A stretch of DNA of 52,032 nucleotides from GYS-P2D sp964522505 (GTDB lineage Bacteria; Bacteroidota; Bacteroidia; Chitinophagales; Saprospiraceae): positions 1-52,032 of the forward strand of contig CAZFWJ010000020.1 of the NCBI GenBank assembly GCA_964522505.1, given 5' to 3'. Both the position numbers and the translations under genes were made by a program. Below the pieces are notes generated by a model that was not told the DNA's origin, searched no databases, and saw only the letters and a list, made by a program, of their open reading frames with translations. Each line of letters begins with the position of its first letter. The stretch's first letter is position 1. This document shows, in pieces, positions 16,476 to 25,344 of this stretch.

Positions 16476-16838
16476 ATGGAGAAATTAACAAAAGCCGAAG
16501 AAGAAATCCTTGTAATGATGTGGCAGAAAGGGAGGTGTACCGTAAGTGAGCTTATCAGTGATATGCCCGAACCCAGACCTGCACACTCAACCGTTTCCTC
16601 CTTTGTTCGAACATTAGAAAAGAAGGGATATGTTAATCATAAAGCGTACGGCCGTACCTATGAGTACTTCCCAATTGTAGAAAAATCCGATTACCGCCGC
16701 AATAGATTAGCTGGATTAGTATCTGACTTTTTTGGAGGATCGATTGATGAACTCGTTTCCTCTATCGTGAGGGATGAAAAAATGTCGATTAAAGAGATGC
16801 AAACACTTCTCAATAAAATCAAAAACGACAAAAAATAA
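16476..16838 (+). CDS. BlaI/MecI-family transcriptional repressor
   Basis: 120 residues from the ATG at 16476; the frame opens at 16416, but that start lies inside the operators. The winged helix reads MEKLTKAEEEILVMMWQKG, then HSTVSSFVRTLEKKGYV (recognition helix) and AYGRTYEYFPIV (wing). The C-terminal helices (DELVSSIVRDEKMS ... MQTLLNKIK) form the dimer. Family members repress their own operon until a BlaR1/MecR1-type sensor triggers their cleavage. The next gene is exactly such a sensor, 36 bp downstream. Confidence 0.9.
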   Translation: MEKLTKAEEEILVMMWQKGRCTVSELISDMPEPRPAHSTVSSFVRTLEKKGYVNHKAYGRTYEYFPIVEKSDYRRNRLAGLVSDFFGGSIDELVSSIVRDEKMSIKEMQTLLNKIKNDKK

Positions 16839-16874
16839 GTACACCAACAGCTCAAACCACTAAAACAAGCCACT

Positions 16875-18614
16875 ATGCTAACCTATCTAATTAATGTTAC
16901 CGTAACCTGGATGATTCTCTATATTATTTACAAATGGTTATTAGAGAAGGAAAAGTACTTTGCCCTCAACAGATTCTATCTCTTGTCTTCTGTGATTTTT
17001 GGGTTGGCATTACCATTGCTTTCTTTTATTTCAATAGAAGAAACACAACTACTTCCTTCAATAGCGCCCGAATTGAACGCTTCTTACTATGAGCAACTAG
17101 TATTGCTCAATGAATTTTCGAGTGTCGTTATTAACACTTCCACCGACAATTCGCCAGCTTATAAGCTAACAGCTCTACAATCTTTAAAATTAGTATACCT
17201 AATCGGTTTGTGTATTGCTCTATTACGAGTATTCCACTCGGGAATGAATTTGACCAAGCTTTTTGTAACGGGCCGATGGATTCGCCATAAAACTCATATA
17301 GAAGTTACCGTAGACAAGAGAATACTACCTTTCTCTTTTCTCAATTTCATATTTATCAGCGATCGATTTGAGAATTCCGATGAGAGGTCTAATATTCTCA
17401 TTCACGAGCTGTACCATGTCAAGTCATATCACACGATAGATGTGATTAGCTTAGAGGTTCTAAAAGTCATTTTCTGGTTCCATCCTATGGTGTATCTATA
17501 TAAGCGCTCGATTATTCAAAATCATGAATATTCTGCTGATGAATCCGTGCTAAAACATTCTTCGAGACAACAATACTGCGCTTTGCTGATGCAGAATACT
17601 TTTCCCAATGTCAACCTTGCAATGACCAATTCATTTTTCCAAACCTATATAAATAAAAGAATCACGATGATGTATCAATCCAAGTCTAAGAAAGTCAGTT
17701 TGTTAAAATATTCAGTGGCGCTAATTGCCATTGTGCTTATGTCAGGAATCTTTGCGAAGCCTATCGTAGCACAAATAGATCAAACTATAAAAGATAGTTC
17801 ATTACCTGAATTGAGCTCTCTCTCTACCGCAGTATCCACATCGACTGAAGCGATTAATAACACGGACCCAGTTGCAATCATTAAGTCTAAACCTGCTCCA
17901 TTAAAGTCTACGGTGACGGTGAACGCTAAAGAGTGTTCTAAAAATGATAAAGGCTACTATTTCGCTCCTGAGTTACCAAGTCGCCTGCCCTCGTGTCCAG
18001 ACGGTGTTGATGGTAGAGATCATTACATGCCTATCTTAACAGCGTTTGGTGAGGAAAACTTCCGATGGCCTGCCGAAGCTATAGAGGCAGGTTATCAAGG
18101 CTTACTCTATTTTTCTATTATGATAGATGAAAAAGGAAATATGGGTGAAGTATTAACCACAGACAAGCGCTTTCCATATGGTCTACAGGAAGAAGGCATG
18201 CGCATCGTAGACCTTATGAGAGAGGAGTTTGGCTTTTTACCTGGAGAGTGTAATGGAGCTCCTGTTAAGACAGCCATTCTATTTCATATGAGAATCAGGG
18301 TGCCAGACGACAAGAGAGAACTGATTATAGTCAAGGACGCCTCAAATGTCACTCCTAACCAAAATCCAACAATTCACTCCGTAAGTAACTCTGGAAGGAT
18401 GTTACTATTCTATTCGAGTAACATGAATGTTCCGACTTCTCTTGAATTGTTAAATCCAGAAGGCAAAGTCATCTTTGAAGATGAAATAGACTATATATAT
18501 GGCACATACCACAAAGAGGTCATCTTACCACAACATGACAATGGCGTTTATACAATGCGAGCTACCCAAAGTGGTCAAGTTAAAGAGACAAGGACGGATG
18601 TGACGATATTTTAG
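16875..18614 (+). CDS. BlaR1/MecR1-like M56 metallopeptidase sensor with TonB-like C-domain
   Basis: 579 residues. N-terminal membrane helices (about 4-20, 35-53, 103-120) surround a zinc protease with HELYH at 177-181 and the NHEYSADE segment (E218 as third ligand); a further helix at about 275-298 ends in VAQ. After it comes a periplasmic region: a TonB-C-like domain at about 365-460 (FRWPAEAIEAGYQGLLYFSIMI) and a final beta-rich tail of about 110 residues. There is no penicillin-binding sensor domain, so the signal is not obviously a beta-lactam. It pairs with the BlaI repressor and probably cleaves it on signal. Confidence 0.85.
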   Translation: MLTYLINVTVTWMILYIIYKWLLEKEKYFALNRFYLLSSVIFGLALPLLSFISIEETQLLPSIAPELNASYYEQLVLLNEFSSVVINTSTDNSPAYKLTALQSLKLVYLIGLCIALLRVFHSGMNLTKLFVTGRWIRHKTHIEVTVDKRILPFSFLNFIFISDRFENSDERSNILIHELYHVKSYHTIDVISLEVLKVIFWFHPMVYLYKRSIIQNHEYSADESVLKHSSRQQYCALLMQNTFPNVNLAMTNSFFQTYINKRITMMYQSKSKKVSLLKYSVALIAIVLMSGIFAKPIVAQIDQTIKDSSLPELSSLSTAVSTSTEAINNTDPVAIIKSKPAPLKSTVTVNAKECSKNDKGYYFAPELPSRLPSCPDGVDGRDHYMPILTAFGEENFRWPAEAIEAGYQGLLYFSIMIDEKGNMGEVLTTDKRFPYGLQEEGMRIVDLMREEFGFLPGECNGAPVKTAILFHMRIRVPDDKRELIIVKDASNVTPNQNPTIHSVSNSGRMLLFYSSNMNVPTSLELLNPEGKVIFEDEIDYIYGTYHKEVILPQHDNGVYTMRATQSGQVKETRTDVTIF

Positions 18615-18682
18615 AAAGGTATGGTTAGCTTACAAAGCTTTTAAAGTGTTTTTCGATTCTCGTGCTATAGTAAAACTTCATA

Positions 18683-19651
18683 ATGAAGCTACTTAACCTA
18701 CTATTCTGTCTTTTTCTCTTGTCAAGTTGCTATGCTCAAGAGTCTGACTTGCTGATTAGGCAAGATCTTATATCAGATTGGTCTAAGTATCCCATCTATC
18801 CAAGATTAGTGGATGACACGAATAACCCTACAGGATATAAAGAAGAGTTTACCTACTTGGATGATATTGATGTATATCGCATTACTTATTTGAGTGACGG
18901 TCTGAAGGTTTATGGATTCCTGGCAAAGCCTAAAAAGAAAGGCAAATATCCATGTGTGATTTATAACCGAGGCGGCAATAGAGATTTTGGAGCCATGGTG
19001 GTGGCTCATGGCGCTTTGACGTTGGGCAAAATCGCCAAGGAAGGATATGTAGTAATCGCAAGTCAGTATAGAGGCAATGCGCGAAGTGAAGGTCAAGAAG
19101 AATTCGGTGGCAAAGACGTAAATGATGTCTTAAACCTTATTGAGGTACTTAGTGAAATCGAAAGTGCAGACACAGATAGGATAGGAATGTACGGATGGAG
19201 CCGTGGCGGTATGATGACCTACATTGCACTAACTCAAACAGATAAAATTAAGGCAGCGATTACGGGAGGAGCAAAATCTGATATGACACAGATAGATAGA
19301 CCTGAAATGGAGAGCAAGGTGTATGCGGAATTAATACCTAACTATTGGGATAACAAAGAATTGGAACTTAAGAAGAGATCTGCGATTCATTTAATTGATG
19401 AGTTCCCAAAAGATGTTCCAATTCTCATGTTACATGGGGGCTCTGATTGGAGAGTTAAATCTACCAATTCACTCAATCTTGCCCTCAAATTTGAAGAGCA
19501 TAGAATTCCGTACAGACTAAAGATTTTCGAAGGAGCTGATCATGGAATCTCTGAGTATAGAGATGAGGTGAATTCAGAGGTCATAAACTGGCTTGACAGG
19601 TTCCTTAAAAATGACGAACAACTGCCCAATATGGAGTATCATGGGAACTAA
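18683..19651 (+). CDS. Exported alpha/beta hydrolase, S9 prolyl-oligopeptidase type
   Basis: 322 residues. The N-terminus MKLLNLLFCLFLLSSCYAQ has a lipobox-like LSSC, so it may be a lipoprotein. The hydrolase core shows the nucleophile elbow GWSRGG with S173, the acid D255 in HGGSDWRV and the histidine H287 in EGADHGIS, a complete triad in the right order. NRGGNRDFG supplies the oxyanion region. The family covers oligopeptidases, acyl-aminoacyl peptidases and esterases, so the substrate is open. It follows the BlaR1-like gene by 68 bp on the same strand; a shared transcript is possible. Confidence 0.82.
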   Translation: MKLLNLLFCLFLLSSCYAQESDLLIRQDLISDWSKYPIYPRLVDDTNNPTGYKEEFTYLDDIDVYRITYLSDGLKVYGFLAKPKKKGKYPCVIYNRGGNRDFGAMVVAHGALTLGKIAKEGYVVIASQYRGNARSEGQEEFGGKDVNDVLNLIEVLSEIESADTDRIGMYGWSRGGMMTYIALTQTDKIKAAITGGAKSDMTQIDRPEMESKVYAELIPNYWDNKELELKKRSAIHLIDEFPKDVPILMLHGGSDWRVKSTNSLNLALKFEEHRIPYRLKIFEGADHGISEYRDEVNSEVINWLDRFLKNDEQLPNMEYHGN

Positions 19652-19685
19652 TGAATCCGTCAATTAGTAAGAATCAATAGGCGCA

Positions 19686-20546
19686 TTGCGTTCGATACAA
19701 CAAAAAGTATCTGTGAGGTTCTGCTTAGCCACATGTATTTTGTTTATCCTGGCATTTCAATCGGTCTCAGCTCAACATAATAGTAGAACAGACAGCAACT
19801 GCCTCTATCAAGAGTATTACGACGGAATTACAGCTGCATTGACAGAAAAGCATTCTAATGATAACTGGGCTCTTGCTAATGAGATATTTGCAGACGCTTT
19901 CAACAAGGTCGATACGCCATATGGACAGGACTTAGAAGAAGCATTGGAGGTCTCTGTAGCATTAGACGACGATACCCAAACCAAGTATATCACCGAAAAA
20001 CTGCTTTTAGGTGGAATCCCGAGCGATTACTTTAGGAGATATCCATCTATCATAAATTCTCAGTGGTGGAAGCAAATGGATTTTGTGGAATTTAGTGAAA
20101 AGCACAGAAGTAACTTTGATACTGAGCTTCTAAATAGGCTCTTGTCATTAAGGACGAAAGACTCTCTATTTAACATTAAGTACCATCGATTCAGAAAAGG
20201 CGAAGAGCTGGTTGAACTTGACTACCTGATTAATGAGTCTACAGACATTTATAGAGAATTCAATGATATAGTGAGTAGTCACGGGTTCCCATCTGAGCTG
20301 AACACGGGTTATTTATATGGAGATAATCAGATACAGACATTGCCAACCCAAGTAGTCTTAATCCATATACAACAACTTGGGGAACCTATCATAAGTAGAG
20401 ACTTCTCTTACATAGAGTTAGTATGTAATGGACATCTTACAGAATATCAACATAGAAGCCTTCTTGCTCTAAGCAGTATTGGTGGTGGCAAAGGAACAAA
20501 GCATGAAATGACATTTTTTTACAATAGGTATAAAGGTCAGTATTGA
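19686..20546 (+). CDS. Exported protein of unknown function
   Basis: 286 residues; I do not recognise the family. The frame begins with a TTG at 19686 and has no usable ATG, while the reading gives a good signal peptide (hydrophobic 13-28, then SVSAQH), which supports this start. The mature part is helical and acidic, with IPSDYFRRYPSIINSQWWK near residue 112. The middle (about 135-215) looks like an alpha-helical repeat or peptidase-associated region, but no catalytic motif is visible. It starts 34 bp after the hydrolase gene and is followed 40 bp later by the OmpA-family gene. Confidence 0.65.
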   Translation: MRSIQQKVSVRFCLATCILFILAFQSVSAQHNSRTDSNCLYQEYYDGITAALTEKHSNDNWALANEIFADAFNKVDTPYGQDLEEALEVSVALDDDTQTKYITEKLLLGGIPSDYFRRYPSIINSQWWKQMDFVEFSEKHRSNFDTELLNRLLSLRTKDSLFNIKYHRFRKGEELVELDYLINESTDIYREFNDIVSSHGFPSELNTGYLYGDNQIQTLPTQVVLIHIQQLGEPIISRDFSYIELVCNGHLTEYQHRSLLALSSIGGGKGTKHEMTFFYNRYKGQY

Positions 20547-20586
20547 GTGTACTTAGTTCATCTCGTTCATCCTTGAATACCTCATC

Positions 20587-21621
20587 ATGAAATATAATAT
20601 GCGCTCAACAATCAGTCTAATCTTAATACTCTCTTCTTTATGTAGTGCTCAATCCCAGAATCTTATTCTTAATGGAGATTTTGAGCAATTGACAGTAGAC
20701 AGTGTGATTAACTGGGAACCGATAGCAGGAACCCCTGATATTCTTAATCTAAATAATTTGGTAAAGGATTATGTCTGGGAAACCAATAAACGATTTTTTA
20801 AAGGAGTCAAGAGTCGGGGTTTTATTGGCTATGCTTTTGATGATGTGGATAGTGAAGTCATAAGTACACCAATCATATCACCATTGATAAAAGACTCCAT
20901 CTATGCTGTAAGGTTGACATTTTTAACTGGTCATAGATGCCTGAATGGACTAAATACAATTACCATTGGCATTACTAAAGACAAGCTAAGGAAGTCAAAT
21001 AAGCCAGGGCCTTATGCACTTAATACAGTTGATTTAATATCCGATACAGAACAAATAGAGGGAGGGAAATGGCATCAATTAGAAACTACCTACAAAGCCT
21101 TAGGAGGAGAGCGTTATTTGTCCTTAGGGAATTTCAATGGAGCCAACAAGAAATACGCTAAAAGTGCAGAGGAGATAATGGTTGGCGAAGAAAGATCTAA
21201 ATCGTGCAATTATTTAATTATTGATAAAATAGAACTACTTCATAATACAGCAAGTCCAAAGAGAGAAGTAATATCTGACAAACCATTAGTTACAATTGAA
21301 GACGTCGCATTTGATTTTGGCAAATGGGAAATAAAACCAAGTCACTTCGACGAACTTAATCGTGCACTAAACGTGATAGAGTCACAGGAGGGCAAATTCA
21401 TTATTACTGGATATACAGATAATGTTGGCACCTATGGATCAAACTTATTATTGTCCAAAAGGCGTGCATCTGCTGTGAAGAGATATTTTGTGAATAAGGG
21501 CATGGATGAGAATAGACTTATAGTCATTGGTAAAGGAGAAGCTTCTCCCAGAAGCGACAATACAACAGAAGCCGGTCGAACCCAAAATCGACGTGTTGAA
21601 ATCAGATTAACTAAAGAATAG
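20587..21621 (+). CDS. OmpA-family protein with N-terminal beta-sandwich domain
   Basis: 344 residues. A signal peptide (to about residue 23, CSAQS) leads to NLILNGDFEQL, the opening of a carbohydrate-binding-like beta-sandwich often seen in Bacteroidota surface proteins (about 24-215). The C-terminal part from about 235 is an OmpA peptidoglycan-binding domain: FDFGKWEIKP, then ITGYTDNVGTYGSN, LSKRRASAVKRYFVNKGM and AGRTQNRRVEIRL. It probably anchors an outer-membrane or surface module to peptidoglycan. It is convergent with the TonB receptor gene, with an 81 bp gap. Confidence 0.85.
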   Translation: MKYNMRSTISLILILSSLCSAQSQNLILNGDFEQLTVDSVINWEPIAGTPDILNLNNLVKDYVWETNKRFFKGVKSRGFIGYAFDDVDSEVISTPIISPLIKDSIYAVRLTFLTGHRCLNGLNTITIGITKDKLRKSNKPGPYALNTVDLISDTEQIEGGKWHQLETTYKALGGERYLSLGNFNGANKKYAKSAEEIMVGEERSKSCNYLIIDKIELLHNTASPKREVISDKPLVTIEDVAFDFGKWEIKPSHFDELNRALNVIESQEGKFIITGYTDNVGTYGSNLLLSKRRASAVKRYFVNKGMDENRLIVIGKGEASPRSDNTTEAGRTQNRRVEIRLTKE

Positions 21622-21702
21622 AGAACGCCGTAGAACGAGTATTCACGGTTTCAGATTGGCTACGCCAGATCCACCTCCACGTATTATTTTACTCCTAATA
21701 CC

Positions 21703-24700
21703 CTACAACTCGATTTCTATACCTACCTGTAATCTCCATCTACTGGTTATACCATCAACTACCCATGGCGTCACACCTTCCGGCACGTTAAATGAAAAAG
21801 TCGGTATATCTTCTTCCGTCAAGCCTTCAAACGCTAACAAGCTAAAGCTGGAGTTCACCACATTAGGCACAAAGAACTGATTGCCCCAAGAAGAATTCAC
21901 CAGATTTAAGAGGTTGAACACGTCTAATTTCAAGTTTGCTTTTTTATCCTTGATATAGTTAAATCCAAAATTGAGACTACCATCCACGCTATGGTTCCAC
22001 GGCGTTCTGCCACCGTTTCTTTCAGAAAAATCTCCCCTCCTTGAGTCAAGATAGGAGTTGCCCGAGATGAAGTTGTCTAGTGCAATCCACTGATCTTCGG
22101 CAGATACGAGATTACCAAGATCATTTTCAAATGGTATGAGCTCTATCTGGCTCGCATCGGCAGGCACAAAAATCAGATCATTACGGGAGGACCCATCATT
22201 GTTAATATCTCCTTGATACACGAATGTGAATGGGCTTCCTGCTCTTCCATTATAAAGCAATGAAGCAGAGAGCTGATTCTTACCTATAGGAATCCTATGG
22301 GCGTAGGCTATACTTATCTTATGTCTCAGATCATGGTTAGAAAATGAGATATCTGGATCATTGCCAAACACGGCTTGGTTCCATTCGAAATTGGCTGCTG
22401 GGCTACTTCTCACTGTGCTGCTTACATCTTTGCTGAGACCATAGCTGTATCCTATGTTCAGATTGGTGAATTCTGTGTTGCGATCAATCTTGAGGGTGGT
22501 ATTATATCTGAAGCCTTCAGTAGTGTTCGTAAGGAGAAATACATTGGTGAAGTTTTCATCAATTTTTGACTCGCTACCTTCTGTATCAAAGAACGGTCTA
22601 TTGTCAGCGCCATTAAAATTAGATATTACTTCGTTTCGATTTATACTCTGAAAAAACAACCCTTGGATTACGTCCGTATAGCTAAAATCAAATGCTACAT
22701 TCCAACCGGCAGATGGCTTCCATGAAAATCCAAAATTAGTCTTCCAATCCCGAGGGTACTTGAAGTCTGGATCTAACAAGTTGATCTCCGTAAGGCCTGG
22801 CTGCAGGGCCGTAAGATCTGACAACTGTTCCACCAGTGGTAGTTCTCCATCAGGTCTTATGTCTATGTTGAAGTAATCCGTACCTGATATATAGTCTATA
22901 TAGGCGAACCATAGATACGGCAGTCTCCCAGAAAACAAGCCTGTGCCAGCATGAACTGTCAGGTTAGCTTTGTCAAAGTGATAGCTCAGCTCAGCACGTG
23001 GATTAATCTGAACGTTGTCGCTGTACTCATTAGTAAAGCGATTAAAGATTGGCGACTCACTGATGAGCGGACTAACAGGTAAATCTCTCGTCAATACTTG
23101 ACCATCCAATCGCACACCATATTGCACGTTCAAGGCCGGTGTAACATCCCATCTGTCTTGTAGATACAATGCACTCTCCAATACACCGACTGAAGCCGCA
23201 GGGTTGTTCTGGACAAAGTCAAAGGTGTTTAACTCAGTCTGTACATTGTATACTCCTCTAACTCTTCGCGGTCGATCATTCAAGAAGTCCTCGACAGAGG
23301 AGTATTCCCATCGGCCGTTCCATGCGGACAAAAATCCATAATCCAAGTCATGCAATTGTGCTAACACCCCAGCAGTTAAGGTGTGATCCCCCTTAACCAC
23401 GGACAGTTTATTGGACAATTGAAAGGTGTTGAAGTCAGTATTGAACACCGACGCCTCACGATACGTCCCAGCGAAAATCCTTGCTCCTGAATTCGTAGCA
23501 ATCTGTATATGGGGGAACAAATCTCCTTCGAAGGTGCGACCCTCTACCACTCTATTGAAGCTGACATTAAACTTATTATATACTTCACCAAAATTAGACT
23601 TGAGTTCCAGCACAGTGCTGTTAGTCGTATTGTTATGTCGGAATCCTTGATTGCCAAAATTAAAAATGGCCTGACTCCATTCGAGATTGTCAGCGAAGCC
23701 CGTTACGAAATTATTCCTGAGTGTCAGTTTATGCTTATCGTTAATGAGATAATCAAATCTCAAGAAGAACTTACTGCTCTGGATGATATTGCTGGCGCTC
23801 TCAAATGCACCTGGATCGTAATCAAAGTTATCGAGGAGGTGAGTTCTAATCTGTTGTACTTCTTCTACTGAAATATTAGACCCTAAGGATCCGGGACTAT
23901 TTACAAGAGGAATATCAGATCGAGCGAACTCTGCATTGGCGAAGTAGAATAGTTTGTCCTTAATCAGTGGTCCGCCACTGTTGAACCCTACCTGATAGTC
24001 AGAAAACTGGGGAACCTCTATGTCATCGCCATTAAGTCTCCTACCGGTTGTCGCTCTATTATTGATAAAACCGAAGATGCTATTCTTAAACTCATTGGTG
24101 CCGTTCTTAGTAATCACATTAATACTGGCTCCATTGAAGTTTCCGATACTCACATCAAATGGTGTTGTCTTAGTGGACAACTCTTTGATCGCACCAAATC
24201 CAATGGGTTGGGTCTTAGCGAGACTTCCAGGAGTTCCATTAGCTTGAGAGCCTGCGGCTCCACTGGCTGGCTCTTGAAAGCCAATTATATCATTGGTGGC
24301 TACACCGTCTATATTAAGGTTGTTAAAGCGATTACTGGCTCCTTGAAATGAGTTCAGATTATTCTCTGGATTGGTTCGTTGGAGTTCCTGAATACTTCTA
24401 AATATTGTAGGTGTTTGCTTTATGCGCTCCTCGGTAAGATACTGCTCTGACTCCGCTGTAGCTCTTTCTCCGATTACTGTCACCTCACCCAGATTTATAC
24501 CTGATTCTACCATCATAACATCATGAATAGTTTCCTTACCCAATTGTATTTGGATGCTGTTATTCAGATAAGTATCAAATCCTAAAAACCGAACCTCAAG
24601 AGTGTAGGTTGCAGGAGTAATGTTCAGAAACTTGTAGTTGCCTGATATCTGGCTTGTAGTGAATAGTTTCTCATTGGTGCTGAGATTAACAAGTGTTAAG

Positions 24701-24825
24701 GTAGCGGACGGAACTTCTTCTCCATCTGTTGAAACTACAATCCCAGAGAGATTCCCCGTAGTCTCCTGAGCTGTTATCAGACCTGCAAAAAAGATCATAA
24801 AAAACACCGCACTTAACAATCGCAT
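21703..24825 (-). CDS. TonB-dependent outer-membrane receptor, Oar-like
   Basis: 1040 residues. Signal peptide (1-19, ends TAQ); a carboxypeptidase-regulatory-like beta-sandwich at about 22-105 (GNLSGIVVSTDGEEVPSATL); a plug domain from about 115 (EVTVIGERA, then FNNLNIDGVATNDI and GASINVITKNGTNEF); then a long beta-barrel rich in aromatic strands ending LQVGIEIEL. This is the Oar type of TonB receptor. Such proteins move large ligands, peptides or signals across the outer membrane. No SusD-like partner lies next to it, so a glycan-uptake role is less likely. It stands as a single gene. Confidence 0.9.
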   Translation of the reverse strand: MRLLSAVFFMIFFAGLITAQETTGNLSGIVVSTDGEEVPSATLTLVNLSTNEKLFTTSQISGNYKFLNITPATYTLEVRFLGFDTYLNNSIQIQLGKETIHDVMMVESGINLGEVTVIGERATAESEQYLTEERIKQTPTIFRSIQELQRTNPENNLNSFQGASNRFNNLNIDGVATNDIIGFQEPASGAAGSQANGTPGSLAKTQPIGFGAIKELSTKTTPFDVSIGNFNGASINVITKNGTNEFKNSIFGFINNRATTGRRLNGDDIEVPQFSDYQVGFNSGGPLIKDKLFYFANAEFARSDIPLVNSPGSLGSNISVEEVQQIRTHLLDNFDYDPGAFESASNIIQSSKFFLRFDYLINDKHKLTLRNNFVTGFADNLEWSQAIFNFGNQGFRHNNTTNSTVLELKSNFGEVYNKFNVSFNRVVEGRTFEGDLFPHIQIATNSGARIFAGTYREASVFNTDFNTFQLSNKLSVVKGDHTLTAGVLAQLHDLDYGFLSAWNGRWEYSSVEDFLNDRPRRVRGVYNVQTELNTFDFVQNNPAASVGVLESALYLQDRWDVTPALNVQYGVRLDGQVLTRDLPVSPLISESPIFNRFTNEYSDNVQINPRAELSYHFDKANLTVHAGTGLFSGRLPYLWFAYIDYISGTDYFNIDIRPDGELPLVEQLSDLTALQPGLTEINLLDPDFKYPRDWKTNFGFSWKPSAGWNVAFDFSYTDVIQGLFFQSINRNEVISNFNGADNRPFFDTEGSESKIDENFTNVFLLTNTTEGFRYNTTLKIDRNTEFTNLNIGYSYGLSKDVSSTVRSSPAANFEWNQAVFGNDPDISFSNHDLRHKISIAYAHRIPIGKNQLSASLLYNGRAGSPFTFVYQGDINNDGSSRNDLIFVPADASQIELIPFENDLGNLVSAEDQWIALDNFISGNSYLDSRRGDFSERNGGRTPWNHSVDGSLNFGFNYIKDKKANLKLDVFNLLNLVNSSWGNQFFVPNVVNSSFSLLAFEGLTEEDIPTFSFNVPEGVTPWVVDGITSRWRLQVGIEIEL

Positions 24826-24991
24826 AATATTCAGTTAACAATGACTTAATATTGCTGAGGTGCGAATATGAATGAATTAATGACATAGATGTTGAACAAA
24901 ATGTCAACTTTTTGGTCATAGCAGGGACTAATCAACGACACTCAGGCCTTGTTTAACTTATGCGACGGGATCGAGAAAATTAGCAAGGCGA

Positions 24992-25267
24992 TTACTTGGT
25001 GTAATACTTCTTGATGTTCCGCATTCTTAATTTGAGGACTCCAGTTATGGCCTCCTTGACGATGCCCATATGCATCTTAGAAGTGCCGAGCTCACGATCT
25101 TTAAATATGATCGGTACTTCGCCCACTTTAAAGCCAANNNNNNNNNNNNNNNNNNNNNNNNNNNNNNNNNNNNNNNNNNNNNNNNNNNNNNNNNNNNNNN
25201 NNNNNNNNNNNNNNNNNNNNNNNNNNNNNNNNNNNNNAAAGGTCGGTATGATGACGAGATGCTTCAA
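24992..25267 (-). CDS. Polyprenol-phosphate glycosyltransferase (DPM1-like), interrupted by assembly gap
   Basis: The frame begins with a TTG at 25267 (MKHLVIIPTF, the usual GT2 start) and resumes after 100 N with GFKVGEVPIIFKDRELGTSK and KEAITGVLKLRMRN, which match the C-terminal end of dolichyl/polyprenol-phosphate mannose synthases. Family proteins are about 240 residues, so about 150 residues fall in the gap, which must be longer than 100 bp. The enzyme moves a sugar from GDP- or UDP-sugar to a lipid carrier. It lies 77 bp downstream of the E1 dehydrogenase on the same strand. Confidence 0.75.
   Translation of the reverse strand: MKHLVIIPTFXXXXXXXXXXXXXXXXXXXXXXXXXXXXXXXXXXGFKVGEVPIIFKDRELGTSKMHMGIVKEAITGVLKLRMRNIKKYYTK
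25138..25237. other. Assembly gap of 100 N
   Basis: Exactly 100 unknown bases, the usual placeholder for a gap of unknown size. It sits inside the glycosyltransferase gene. Confidence 0.99.
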
Positions 25268-25344
25268 GATATGTTTATGAGTTATAATGGTCCTTATTGA
25301 TAATTGATAATAGGAAGTGACATATTACAATAATAATGAATATA

